64,000 nucleotides of DNA from DAIDKA01 sp036521075 (GCA_036521075.1 DATDIL010000135.1:124001-188000), one strand, 5' to 3'; positions 25,544 through 34,448 are shown, numbered from the stretch's first letter. Notes: generated from the sequence alone by a model not told the origin. Numbers and translations are program-made.

Positions 25544-25561
25544 CCAAATTAGGACACTACC
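25544..25561 (-). repeat. right terminal inverted repeat
   Basis: The exact reverse complement of the 18-bp left end; the target duplication CAAGCGCG follows at 25562-25569. Confidence 0.92.
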
Positions 25562-25569
25562 CAAGCGCG
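25562..25569. repeat. 8-bp target-site duplication, right copy
   Basis: CAAGCGCG, identical to 23138-23145. Between here and the next gene (25719) I see no further coding or structural feature. Confidence 0.9.
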
Positions 25570-25718
25570 GGTGCCAGCCGGGGCAATCTACCCTGCAAGT
25601 GTCGCGGCCATATCGCCGCTCGGCGTACGATGCGTGCGCTGTTCTGAGCCGCGGCCGGGTCACAAGCCGATAATGCCATCTGCTTAAGCCGGAAGGCCTC
25701 TGGGAGCCAACGACGCCA

Positions 25719-26018
25719 ATGCTTCAGATCAATCACGACAGCCGCGCGCACCGGCTATCAGCGCAACTCGAGGGGCAGACAGGGTCTCTCGACTATGAAC
25801 TTGACGGTAACGTCATGAGCATCACCCACACCCGCGTTCCCCGCCCGATCGGTGGACGAGGGGTGGCGGCGGAATTGATGCGCTTTGCCCTGGACTTGGC
25901 GGCCGCCAATGGCTGGACCGTAATGCCGGTGTGTTCCTATGCGGTTGCGTATATGAAGAGACATCCCGCGGAAGGAGCCGCCGCGATCCCCCCGCCGCGT
26001 TGTCAAACCGGCGCGTAA
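25719..26018 (+). CDS. GNAT N-acetyltransferase, YjdJ/COG2388 type
   Basis: A 99-residue minimal GNAT fold: 'QLEGQTGSLDYELDGNVMSITHTRVP', then the acetyl-CoA loop 'IGGRGVAAELMRFALDLAAANG' and 'VMPVCSYAVAYMKRHP'. This is the small COG2388 family. The last 15 residues ('AEGAAAIPPPRCQTGA') do not look like the usual family end. A run of six C follows codon 87, and adding one base there would open a different tail up to 26089. A frameshift near the 3' end is therefore possible. It is convergent with the MBL-fold gene 33 bp away. Confidence 0.75.
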   Translation: MLQINHDSRAHRLSAQLEGQTGSLDYELDGNVMSITHTRVPRPIGGRGVAAELMRFALDLAAANGWTVMPVCSYAVAYMKRHPAEGAAAIPPPRCQTGA

Positions 26019-26051
26019 CTCAGTCCTGGTACGCCCGCGGGGAACACATTC

Positions 26052-26939
26052 TCAGCAATCCCTCGGCGCGCGAGGGCTTTGAGGAGTAGTTCGGGCGGCT
26101 TCGAGATCCTCAAGGATCTGCACGGCTTGGTCCGGATCGGTGTGCTGTGCGCACATGAACCAACGCGGCGCATAGGCGCCGACGGGAATCAGCGCCAGAT
26201 CCGGCCGACCGATGCGTCGGCGCACGTCGCGGAAAATGCGGCCATTCCCATAGCCGGTATCGCCTGAAAAATAGGCGCGTCCGGCATCTGTACTGAGCAT
26301 GAAGCCCGACCACAGCGCCATGCGCCGGTCGCGTCCCGTACGTGCCGACCAATGATACGCCGGGACAATCCTCACCTCGGCGCTCCTGCCGATCCCGATG
26401 CGGTCCCACCAGTCGCCGGCCACCACGCGGACGCCGGGAATCGCACGTCGCAGGATGGCATCGTTGCCCAAAGGCGTCACCATGAGAGGACTGTGACTGC
26501 TATGCAGTCGCCGCAGAGTCGGCAGGTCCAGATGGTCGTAGTGATTGTGACTGAGCAGTACGACATCGATCGGCGGCAAGGATTCAAAGGTGATCCCGGG
26601 CGCCCACACGCGCCGCGGGCCCGCGAAGGGGAACGGGCTCGCCCTTTGCGACCATACGGGGTCGGTCAGGACGTTCAGGCCAGCCGCCTGGATCAGCACG
26701 CTCGCGTGCCCGATGATCGTCGCTCGCAACCCGGTGATTCGAGGATCCGGAATAGTCTGCTGCGCGGGGACGGAGCGTGGCCAGCGCGCGGCTGTCTCCT
26801 TCAGCTTCCAGCGCAGCAGATCACGAAGGCCGCGGTCGGTGTCGGGGTGATCCGGGTTGAAGAAGCGCAGACCGTCGAAGTGATCGCTGGGAGGACCGGA
26901 ATAATAAGGATTCACGGATCGCGACACGGCCTTGACCAT
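26052..26939 (-). CDS. MBL-fold hydrolase, NAPE-PLD/UlaG-like, C-terminus shortened
   Basis: A metallo-beta-lactamase-fold protein of about 295 residues. Metal-binding motifs visible are 'HNHYDHLD' near residue 130, 'PAYHWSARTGRD' and 'YFSGDTGYGNG'. The N-terminal 'NPYYSGPPSDHFDGLRFFNP' is typical of the NAPE-PLD-like family. The usual C-terminal 'HWGTF' segment with the last His ligand is missing: the protein stops shortly after 'HTDPDQAVQILEDLEAA'. It may be truncated and inactive. ATG 26939 is chosen by similarity of the N-terminus; 26987 is also open. Confidence 0.7.
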   Translation of the reverse strand: MVKAVSRSVNPYYSGPPSDHFDGLRFFNPDHPDTDRGLRDLLRWKLKETAARWPRSVPAQQTIPDPRITGLRATIIGHASVLIQAAGLNVLTDPVWSQRASPFPFAGPRRVWAPGITFESLPPIDVVLLSHNHYDHLDLPTLRRLHSSHSPLMVTPLGNDAILRRAIPGVRVVAGDWWDRIGIGRSAEVRIVPAYHWSARTGRDRRMALWSGFMLSTDAGRAYFSGDTGYGNGRIFRDVRRRIGRPDLALIPVGAYAPRWFMCAQHTDPDQAVQILEDLEAARTTPQSPRAPRDC

Positions 26940-27258
26940 GCATGAGCCACCGCCACGTAGGCCGCCTGATCGTCGCATTTTGCCCAATGCCCCGGCGCCA
27001 GCATAGCGGCTTTCACAATGGCGGGGCGCAAGTCTGACGGCGCGACGGCAAAGTCATGCGCTGACGGCGGAGTGTGGACCTGCGCCCGGCGCGGCAAAAC
27101 AGCGAGGTGTACGGCTGGCTGTCCAGGCAACGTCCCCTGCACGCGAACATCACCACTCGCATTCTGATCACGCCGCACTTCGCCTCGTTTGCCCATCACA
27201 CTGTCCGTGGCTACAGTGAACACCAGTAGTAGCAGTATCTCTGGCCAAGGGGGGAATC

Positions 27259-29385
27259 TTGAAGTACAGCCTGCGTTGGAGGGTTGTCGCGCCGTGCGTT
27301 GCGGTGTGCCTGGCGTTGGGTTGCACAAGGCTCGAAGATAAGAGCGCGAGCGACCAAGGCTTTTCCTACGGCGGGACGCCGGCCGCAGATAGATACTCCA
27401 GCCTTACTCAAATCAATCGAAAATCCGTCCGGAAATTAAGGCTTGCCTGGCGGTACGACATGGCAGGCATCGGGGAGCCGGAGACCAATCCGACCATCGT
27501 CGGAGGAACGCTCTACGCTTATACACCTGAGTTGCACGTCATTGCGTTGGACGCTGCAACCGGCACGCTGAAGTGGGAGTTCGATCCGGGGATTCGCGGA
27601 TCTGGTCCGAGCCGCGGCCTGACGTACTGGAGCGACGGTCATACCAGCCGGCTCTTTGCCGGGGTGACGTATCTGCTCTTCGCGCTCGACCCGCATAGCG
27701 GTCGGCCCATCGATAGCTTCGCGGATCATGGTCACATCGATTTGCGCCAGGGCCTGCGCGGCGACGGATCGAAATACTTCGTTTCACTGACCTCGCCGGG
27801 CGTCTTGTACCAGGACTCGATCATCGTCGGTTTTCGCACTGCGGAGGTCAAACCCGCGCCGCCCGGAGACATCCGGGCATTCGACGTCCATACCGGAGCA
27901 CTGCGCTGGACCTTTCGCACGATTCCCAACGCGGGACAGCCCGGCGCAGAAACTTGGCCTGCCGGTGCCAGGGAATCCTCCGGTTCGGCCAACAACTGGG
28001 CCGGATTGACCCTCGATGAGGGCAGGGGGATTGTCTACGTCCCGACCGGGTCTGCTGTCGATGATTTCTATGGTGGCGATCGCCTCGGCGACGATCTGTA
28101 CGCCAATACCTTGCTGGCTTTGGATGCTGCCACTGGCAGGCTGCTGTGGTACCACCAGCTCGTGCACCACGATATCGACGACCGGGATCTGCCAACGGCA
28201 CCCTCCCTGCTGACGATTCATCACAATGGTCAGCGACGCGATGTGGTCGCGCAACCGACGAAGCACGGATTTCTTTTTGTCTTTGACCGAGTCACGGGCG
28301 AGCCGATATTCCCGATAGAGGAGCGGCCCATTCCACAAAGTGACGTGCCCGGAGAGCGCGCGTCGAAGACCCAACCGCAGGTGACCATCCCGGAACCCTA
28401 CGCCCGGCAGTACTTGACCGAACAATTGCTGACCAATCGAACACCGCAAGCGCATGCGTGGGCCGTGGAGCAGTGGCGGGGCATGCGCAGCGAGGGTCCG
28501 TTCACGCCGCCGGGCGTATCGCGCCCCGCGGTTATCTTCCCTGGCTTCGACGGCGGAGCGGAGTGGGGCGGCGCTGCGGTGGATCCGAATTCGGGGACGA
28601 TCTATATCAATGCCAATGATTTCGCCTGGTCGGCACAGCTGAGGCCCACGCAGAAAGCCGGTGGTCCCGGCAAGCAGGCGTATACCGACCTATGCTCGAC
28701 ATGCCACGGACCTGATCGCAAAGGGTCGCCGCCGGCATTTCCGACACTTGTGGACATCGATAAGCGGCTTTCACAGGAGCAGATTACCGCAGTGGTTCAT
28801 ACGGGCCGGGGGCGAATGCCGGCATTTACGCAACTCGGTGAGGCGCAACTGAAGGCATTGCTTCGGTATCTGCGCACCGGGCGGGATCAGCCCGACAGCG
28901 CAGCGGCCAAGGAGCAACAAGAGGCGATCCCACTTGCGCCCATTGATCCAGCGACGAAATATCTATTCACCGGGTACAAGAAGTTTCTGGATCCCGACGG
29001 GTACCCCGCCGTTGCCCCGCCCTGGGGAACCCTTAACGCCATCGATCTGAACACGGGTCGGTACCTGTGGCGCATTGCGCTGGGGGAATATCCGAAATTG
29101 ACGGCACAGGGCCTTGCCCCTACCGGAACGGAAAATTACGGGGGCCCGGTGGTGACTGCCGGCGGCTTGGTCTTTATCGGCGCGACCGTTTTCGACCATA
29201 AGCTACGCGCCTTCGATAGCCGCACGGGCCAGCTGCTGTGGGAAACACAATTGCCCTACGCCGGCACTGCCACTCCCGCCACCTATACGGTGGGGGGAAG
29301 GCAGTACCTCGTGATCGAGACGAATAACGCGCGCAACCGCGACGCACCGCAAGGTGCGGCGTATGTGGCATACACTCTGCGGTAG
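27259..29385 (+). CDS. PQQ-dependent dehydrogenase with haem-c insert, lipoprotein
   Basis: A 708-residue quinoprotein of the eight-bladed PQQ propeller type. It begins with a lipoprotein signal ('VCLALGC') from a TTG start backed by AAGGGGGG. Blade motifs include 'YDMAGIGEPETNPTIVGGTLYAY', 'ALDAATGTLKWEFDPG' and 'GGPVVTAGGLVFIGAT'. A cytochrome c module is inserted near residue 478 ('CSTCHGPDRKGSPPAF', with a possible Met ligand in 'GRGRMPAF'). It would oxidise an alcohol or sugar outside the inner membrane and pass electrons through the haem. No pqq biosynthesis genes lie in this window. Substrate unknown. Confidence 0.85.
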   Translation: MKYSLRWRVVAPCVAVCLALGCTRLEDKSASDQGFSYGGTPAADRYSSLTQINRKSVRKLRLAWRYDMAGIGEPETNPTIVGGTLYAYTPELHVIALDAATGTLKWEFDPGIRGSGPSRGLTYWSDGHTSRLFAGVTYLLFALDPHSGRPIDSFADHGHIDLRQGLRGDGSKYFVSLTSPGVLYQDSIIVGFRTAEVKPAPPGDIRAFDVHTGALRWTFRTIPNAGQPGAETWPAGARESSGSANNWAGLTLDEGRGIVYVPTGSAVDDFYGGDRLGDDLYANTLLALDAATGRLLWYHQLVHHDIDDRDLPTAPSLLTIHHNGQRRDVVAQPTKHGFLFVFDRVTGEPIFPIEERPIPQSDVPGERASKTQPQVTIPEPYARQYLTEQLLTNRTPQAHAWAVEQWRGMRSEGPFTPPGVSRPAVIFPGFDGGAEWGGAAVDPNSGTIYINANDFAWSAQLRPTQKAGGPGKQAYTDLCSTCHGPDRKGSPPAFPTLVDIDKRLSQEQITAVVHTGRGRMPAFTQLGEAQLKALLRYLRTGRDQPDSAAAKEQQEAIPLAPIDPATKYLFTGYKKFLDPDGYPAVAPPWGTLNAIDLNTGRYLWRIALGEYPKLTAQGLAPTGTENYGGPVVTAGGLVFIGATVFDHKLRAFDSRTGQLLWETQLPYAGTATPATYTVGGRQYLVIETNNARNRDAPQGAAYVAYTLR

Positions 29386-29406
29386 ATTGCTGGCATTGGA
29401 CCGCCG

Positions 29407-30561
29407 CTACTTCGAAGCTGCGCTGCGGACTGCAAACTCGCGCTGAATTGCCGCGGTGTGCTGGCCCAGCGCGGGCACGGGTCCAAGGAGTCGATCCCCG
29501 GCGGTATTGATGACCGGCGGACAGATCATATTGACGGGTCCGCCGGGGGTTGCGACCTCGGTGCGGCGCAGGGCCGGATGCCGCGCGACAGCGGCCAGAT
29601 CATTCACGAAGCCATACGCGGTATTGGCCTGCTGCAGGCGCACAATCGCCTGCTCGCGCGTGAGGTTGGCGAAGGCGTCACCGATGTGCCGATCGAGATC
29701 ACCGCGATGGGCTACGCGGGCATTGTTGGTGCTGAAGCGCGGATCGACGGCCAGACCGGGCTCGCCCAGGAAGGCAGCGCAAAACTGCACCCACTCGCGC
29801 TCGTTCTGGATGGCGATGATGACCTGGTCAGCGTCCTGGGTCGCGAAGGCGCTGTAAGGGGCGATCGACGGGTGGCCAAGTCCCACGCGCTGCGGCGTTT
29901 TGCCACTGCCCTCGAAGTAGAGCAACGGTACGTTGATCCAATCGGCCGTTGCGGCGAATAAGCTGATCTCCAGGCCTTGCCCCAGCCCGGTCCGGCCGCG
30001 CTCGATGAGTGCCTCGAGCACCGCACCATAGCCGGTCAGACCGCAAGCGATATCGCTGATGGATACTCCCACGCGGCCCGGTCCGGCCGGATGGCCCGTA
30101 ATCTGGGCGAGGCCGGTCTCGGCCTGTATCAGCAAATCGTAGGCCTTCATCTGCGAGTACGGACCGCGCTCGCCATAGCCGGAAATGTCGACGGTGATGA
30201 GCCGGGGATGACGGGCGCGCAGATCTGCGGAGCCGAATCCCGCCCGCACCGCGGCTCCCGGGGCCAGATTTTGGATAAAGACGTCCGCGCTGGCCACAAT
30301 CCGCTTCAGCAGCGCGGCATCTTCGCGCTGCTTGATGTCCACCACGAGGCTTTCCTTGCCCCGATTGAGCCAGACAAAATAACTGGAGAGCCCGTGGACA
30401 GCGTCGTCGTACCCCCGTGCAAAGTCTCCCGCGTCGCGCTCGATCTTGATGACGCGGGCTCCGGCATCACACAATTTGGCACTGAGCAAGGGCGCGGCAA
30501 CGGCCTGTTCCAAACTGACCACCACCAGGCCCTTGAGCGGTTGATAGAGACAGCGCATCAA
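29407..30561 (-). CDS. CaiB/BaiF-type (class III) CoA-transferase
   Basis: A 384-residue family III CoA-transferase. Conserved features: 'LKGLVVVSLEQAVAAPLLSAKLCDAGARVIKIER' at the N-terminus, 'YFVWLNRGKESLVVDIK', a candidate catalytic Asp in 'AYDLLIQAETGLAQITG', and 'GVSISDIACGLTGYGAVLEALIERG'. The enzyme would move CoA between carboxylic acids, activating a substrate for the acyl-CoA dehydrogenase encoded just upstream, whose stop it overlaps by 4 bp. Last gene of the 34443-to-29407 minus-strand operon. Confidence 0.88.
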   Translation of the reverse strand: MMRCLYQPLKGLVVVSLEQAVAAPLLSAKLCDAGARVIKIERDAGDFARGYDDAVHGLSSYFVWLNRGKESLVVDIKQREDAALLKRIVASADVFIQNLAPGAAVRAGFGSADLRARHPRLITVDISGYGERGPYSQMKAYDLLIQAETGLAQITGHPAGPGRVGVSISDIACGLTGYGAVLEALIERGRTGLGQGLEISLFAATADWINVPLLYFEGSGKTPQRVGLGHPSIAPYSAFATQDADQVIIAIQNEREWVQFCAAFLGEPGLAVDPRFSTNNARVAHRGDLDRHIGDAFANLTREQAIVRLQQANTAYGFVNDLAAVARHPALRRTEVATPGGPVNMICPPVINTAGDRLLGPVPALGQHTAAIQREFAVRSAASK

Positions 30562-31730
30562 TAGCTCCTCGGCATGCCCAGCGAATGCTCGGCCAGGTAG
30601 CTGAGAATGAGATTGGTGCTGATCGGAGCGACCTGATACAGCCTGGTCTCACGGTATTTGCGCTCAATGTCATATTCCTCGGCGAAGCCGAAGCCCCCAA
30701 AGGTCTGCACGCACGCTTCCGCCGCGGCCCAGGCAGCCTCCGCCGCCAGCAGCTTCGCGATGTTGGCCTCTTCGCCTGGAATCAGGCCGCTCTCGAACAG
30801 GGTGCAGCCCTGCTTGACCATCAGGTCGGCGGCCCGCATTTGCGCGAAGGCCTTGGCGATGGGAAATTGGATGCCTTGATTCTGGCCGATGGCACGACCG
30901 AACACCACGCGCTCCTTGGCGTAGCGGACCGCGCTTTTGATGAACCACTTGGCATCGCCGATGCACTCCGCAGCGATCAGGAGCCGTTCGGCGTTCATGC
31001 TGTCGAGCATGTATCGAAAGCCGCGTCCCTCCTCACCGACCAGATTGGCTGCCGGTATCAACAGGTTGTCGAAGAAGACCTCACAGCTGTGGTGATTCAT
31101 CATGGTGCGGATGGGCTTGATGCGCAGTCCCTTGCCGCAAGCGCTCCGCATGTCGAGGATGAACGTGGACAGACCATCCGTGCGGCGCGCAAGCTGATCC
31201 ACGGGGCTGGTGCGCGCCAGCAGGAGCATCAGATCCGAATGCTCGGCGCGGCTCGTCCAGATTTTCTGGCCATTCACCAGGTAACCGTCCGCCACGCGAT
31301 CAGCGGTGGTCCGCAGGCTGCCCGTGTCGGAACCGGAACCGGGCTCGGTGACCCCGAACGCCTGCAACCGTAATGCTCCCGAGGCAATTGCCGGCAGATA
31401 AGCCCGCTTTTGCTGCGCCGAGCCATGCCGCAGGAGAGTGCCCAGGGTGTACATCTGGGCATGACAGGCGGCGGCATTGCCGCCTTCGGCCTGAATGGTC
31501 TCGAGTATGGCGGCGCCGGCGCTGAGCGGCAGCCCTGAGCCGCCGTACTCCTCAGGAATGAGCGCCGCCAGATATCCGGCTTCGACCAGTGCCGTGACGA
31601 ACTGGGCAGGATAGGCTCGCTCGCGGTCGAGGTTGCGCCAATAGGGCGCTGGAAAGCGGACGCACAGCTTCCGAACCCCTTCCCGGATGTCAGGAAAGCT
31701 CTCCTCGTTGGCGCCTGATTCTTGAGGCAT
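30558..31730 (-). CDS. acyl-CoA dehydrogenase family protein
   Basis: A 390-residue acyl-CoA dehydrogenase. The FAD/substrate signatures 'GVTEPGSGSDTGSL' and 'GFGFAEEYDIERKYRETRLYQVAPIS' are present. In the standard family the catalytic Glu sits in 'YEGT' at this last position; here it reads 'YQVAPIS', a pattern I associate with a sub-clade that has the base elsewhere or works on unusual acyl groups. It would introduce an alpha-beta double bond into a CoA ester made by the CoA-transferase. It lies 17 bp after the aldehyde dehydrogenase and overlaps the CoA-transferase gene. Confidence 0.85.
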   Translation of the reverse strand: MPQESGANEESFPDIREGVRKLCVRFPAPYWRNLDRERAYPAQFVTALVEAGYLAALIPEEYGGSGLPLSAGAAILETIQAEGGNAAACHAQMYTLGTLLRHGSAQQKRAYLPAIASGALRLQAFGVTEPGSGSDTGSLRTTADRVADGYLVNGQKIWTSRAEHSDLMLLLARTSPVDQLARRTDGLSTFILDMRSACGKGLRIKPIRTMMNHHSCEVFFDNLLIPAANLVGEEGRGFRYMLDSMNAERLLIAAECIGDAKWFIKSAVRYAKERVVFGRAIGQNQGIQFPIAKAFAQMRAADLMVKQGCTLFESGLIPGEEANIAKLLAAEAAWAAAEACVQTFGGFGFAEEYDIERKYRETRLYQVAPISTNLILSYLAEHSLGMPRSY

Positions 31731-31747
31731 TTACATTGCCATCCGCC

Positions 31748-33235
31748 TCAGCGCATCGCAAACGGGCTCGGCGCCTCGTTGCCCACGTGTATCCATACAG
31801 ATTTTGTCTGCAGGAACTCCTCGATTGCATGTTGACCATTCTCGCGGCCGAAGCCGGAGCGTCCCTGCCCGCCAAACGGCGCCATGAAGCTGATCGCGCG
31901 ATAGGTGTTGATCCACACCGTGCCCACACGAAGTTGGCGCGCCAGCCGCAGCATCCGCTTTGCGTCGGTGGTCCACACGCCGGCCGCGAGGCCGAACACG
32001 CTGTCGTTCGCAATACGCACGGCGTCGGCTTCGTCATCGAACGGGATGATGGCCAGCACGGGGCCGAAGACCTCCTCACGCGCGATCCGCATATCATTGC
32101 GCACATTCGTGAAGATCGTGGGCTGCACGAAAAGGGTTGAGGACGAGCCTTCCACGGTTGCCGCTGCCCCTCCCAGGACAATCGTCGCACCTTCTGCCCT
32201 TGCGATGGCGATGTACTCCAGCACCTTTGCGCACTGTGCCGGCGTCGTAATGGGGCCGACCTGGGTGGCGGGGGACATTGGGTCGCCCAGTTGCGCCTGC
32301 CGGGCGAATTCCACGAGCCGTTTGACAAACTCCTCGTGGATCGACCGTTGCAGCAGCAGTCGCGACCCGGCGATGCAGGTTTGGCCGCTTGCCGCAAAGA
32401 TTCCGGCGACGGCACCCTTGACCGCCTCATCGATAACGGCATCTTCGAACACGATGTTGGCCGACTTGCCACCCAGTTCCATGACGGCGGGTTTAAGGCC
32501 ACGCGCGGCGGTGGCGTAGACGCGCTCGCCAGTCGCATCCCCGCCGGTAAAGGCAACCTTTCGGATCTCCCGATGAGCGACCAGCGGCTCCCCGACTTCC
32601 GCTCCAAATCCGGTGACGAGATTGACGACGCCGGGCGGAAAGCCCGCCTCTTCGACGAGGCGCATGAAATGGACGGCGGAGGCCGAGGTGAATTCAGAGG
32701 GCTTCCAGACGAGGGTATTTCCCGCCGCAAGCGCCGGTGCCATCTTCCAGGTCGCCAACATGAGCGGAGAGTTCCAGGGAGTAATCAGCGCCACGGGCCC
32801 CAATGGTTCGCGCAAAGTGAAGGTAAAATAGTCCGCCTTATCGATTGGCAGGACGCCACCTTCAATCTTGTCGGCCAGACCGCCGAAGTACTCCCACCAA
32901 CGCACCGCATAGTGCATCTGGCCGCGCATCTCCGCGTAGAGTTTGCCGTTGTCGCGGACTTCGATTTCCGCCAGGCGCTCGGCATCCCGACCTGCCAGCG
33001 CGCCAAGTTTGAGCAACAAACGTCCGCGATCGGACGCCGACATCGTGGCCCAGGGGCCTTGATCGAACGCCTTACGCGCGGCCGCAACCGCCTCGTCGAC
33101 ATCCTCCGCGGCACACCTCGGCAGCCTCGCCCAGGCGGCGCCGGTGAATGGATTGACGGTCTCGAATGTCCTCCCGCTTCGAGCGCCCCGCCATTGGCCA
33201 CCGATCGAGACGAGATATTCCTGCACAGTGGCCAT
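31748..33235 (-). CDS. NAD(P)-dependent aldehyde dehydrogenase
   Basis: A 495-residue aldehyde dehydrogenase. The general base is in 'VMELGGKSANIVFED' near residue 250 and the nucleophilic Cys in 'ASGQTCIAGSR' near 280. The cofactor loop is 'FTGGDATGERVY' and the C-terminal motif 'FMAPFGGQGRSGFGRENG'. Start at 33235, where ATG overlaps the stop of the preceding serine hydrolase (TGATG). The open frame continues to 33655 but that extension is antisense-like. It probably oxidises an aldehyde from a catabolic pathway to the acid that the CoA-transferase then activates. Confidence 0.9.
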   Translation of the reverse strand: MATVQEYLVSIGGQWRGARSGRTFETVNPFTGAAWARLPRCAAEDVDEAVAAARKAFDQGPWATMSASDRGRLLLKLGALAGRDAERLAEIEVRDNGKLYAEMRGQMHYAVRWWEYFGGLADKIEGGVLPIDKADYFTFTLREPLGPVALITPWNSPLMLATWKMAPALAAGNTLVWKPSEFTSASAVHFMRLVEEAGFPPGVVNLVTGFGAEVGEPLVAHREIRKVAFTGGDATGERVYATAARGLKPAVMELGGKSANIVFEDAVIDEAVKGAVAGIFAASGQTCIAGSRLLLQRSIHEEFVKRLVEFARQAQLGDPMSPATQVGPITTPAQCAKVLEYIAIARAEGATIVLGGAAATVEGSSSTLFVQPTIFTNVRNDMRIAREEVFGPVLAIIPFDDEADAVRIANDSVFGLAAGVWTTDAKRMLRLARQLRVGTVWINTYRAISFMAPFGGQGRSGFGRENGQHAIEEFLQTKSVWIHVGNEAPSPFAMR

Positions 33236-34443
33236 CACGCGAACAGCGCCTCGATGAGCCGCCGCGCGCGCGGACCATTGTCGCCGACGGCGTGCATCTT
33301 GTTGCAGCAATAGCTGAAGCCGATGCCGGCATCCGGGTCGGCAAAGCCGATTGAGCCACCCAGTCCGTGATGCCCGAAGGAGCGCGGATTCGGACCCATG
33401 AAGACCGCGGCGGGGGTGTTCAGCAGCACACCAAGTGCCTGATGATACGGTCGTTCCTGCAACAATTCGGTCTGGTTGTGCTGCTCCACAATCATCGACT
33501 CGATGCCGTTCCGCGACATCAGCCGCACGCCGTCCATCTCCCCGCCATTGGCGAGCGCACCATAGATCCGCGCGACACCGCGCGCGTTCCCGTGGCCGTT
33601 TCCGCTGGCAATTTCCGCGCTTTTCCACACGGCTGAATTGAGCGTGTCGTACCATGGCTCAATGGGATTCTGCTGAAACGCGAGGGGGCGAAGCCTTGCG
33701 CCATCCCAGGGCGAATTGGCCGGAATCTTCACGTCCTTGGCGGCGAACAGCCGCGCGCCCATATTGGGCATCACTTCGACGACATGCCCGATTTCCTCGG
33801 CGCTCATCTGACCGATCCGGTATTCGGCTGCGAGCGGTACCGCGATTTCGTCCCGGACGAAGGGCCCCACGGTCTTGCCACAGACCCGTTGCATGATCTC
33901 CCCGAGGAGGAATCCCATATTGTGGACATGGTAGGCCGCCCGTGTGCCGGGCTCCCAAAGCGGCTCCTGCTGCGCAAGGGCTGCGACGTAGTTCTCGCGG
34001 TCGAACATCGCGCCGGGGAAGAGGGTGTTGTTCGTGAGCACGGGAATGGCCGCGGTATGATCGAGGATCCAGCGGACCAGGATCTTCTCCTTCCCGCGTT
34101 GCGCGAACTCGGGCCAGTATCGCGCAACCGGTGCGTCAACCTCGATGAGGCCACGATCGACCAGCATGTTGAACGCGACCGCGGTCACACCCTTGGCTAC
34201 CGACATCATGCAGACGGTCGAATTCCTGTGCCATGGGCTGGTGAGGGCGGCATCGGCGAATCCACCCCACAGATCGATGACTGTCTTGCCGTTCAGCACC
34301 ACCGAGCATGCCGAACCCACTTCTTCTTCAACGCGAAAATTCTCGATAAACGCATCGACCACGCGCCGGAACGGCGCGGCGTAGCAGCCGTTGATCGAAA
34401 AGGTCGCGCCGCGCGCCTCGATGCTTTGGTGCACCTGTTCCAT
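33235..34443 (-). CDS. beta-lactamase-fold serine hydrolase / EstB-type esterase
   Basis: A serine hydrolase of about 402 residues, class C beta-lactamase superfamily, without a signal peptide. The nucleophile and Lys are in 'CMMSVAKGVTAVAF', the Tyr in 'TRAAYHVHNMGFLLGE', and the third-motif region is 'FGHHGLGGSIGFADPDAG'. The 'VVDAFIENFRVEEEVGSACSVVLNGKTVIDLWGG' N-terminus is typical of EstB/LovD-like esterases. It would hydrolyse an ester or lactone feeding the downstream aldehyde dehydrogenase, acyl-CoA dehydrogenase and CoA-transferase. First gene of that operon; start placed at ATG 34443. Confidence 0.85.
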   Translation of the reverse strand: MEQVHQSIEARGATFSINGCYAAPFRRVVDAFIENFRVEEEVGSACSVVLNGKTVIDLWGGFADAALTSPWHRNSTVCMMSVAKGVTAVAFNMLVDRGLIEVDAPVARYWPEFAQRGKEKILVRWILDHTAAIPVLTNNTLFPGAMFDRENYVAALAQQEPLWEPGTRAAYHVHNMGFLLGEIMQRVCGKTVGPFVRDEIAVPLAAEYRIGQMSAEEIGHVVEVMPNMGARLFAAKDVKIPANSPWDGARLRPLAFQQNPIEPWYDTLNSAVWKSAEIASGNGHGNARGVARIYGALANGGEMDGVRLMSRNGIESMIVEQHNQTELLQERPYHQALGVLLNTPAAVFMGPNPRSFGHHGLGGSIGFADPDAGIGFSYCCNKMHAVGDNGPRARRLIEALFA

Positions 34444-34448
34444 TTGAA

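Larger units (their letters stand above)
23146..25561. mobile_element. complete IS element (IS1-like) with accessory genes
   Basis: A 2416-bp element bounded by perfect 18-bp inverted repeats GGTAGTGTCCTAATTTGG (23146-23163 and complement at 25544-25561) and flanked by an 8-bp direct repeat. The minus strand carries a DDE transposase followed by two overlapping small genes, and a divergent plus-strand gene encodes a membrane protein. The right half is visibly more AT-rich than the host DNA. The transposase and the 8-bp duplication fit the IS1 family of Rhizobiales-type elements. Identical ends and an intact transposase frame suggest recent arrival. Confidence 0.9.

Noticed and set aside
31690..32730. 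346-codon minus-strand ORF
   Set aside because: Out-of-frame shadow of the aldehyde dehydrogenase, rich in Ser/Arg/Pro.
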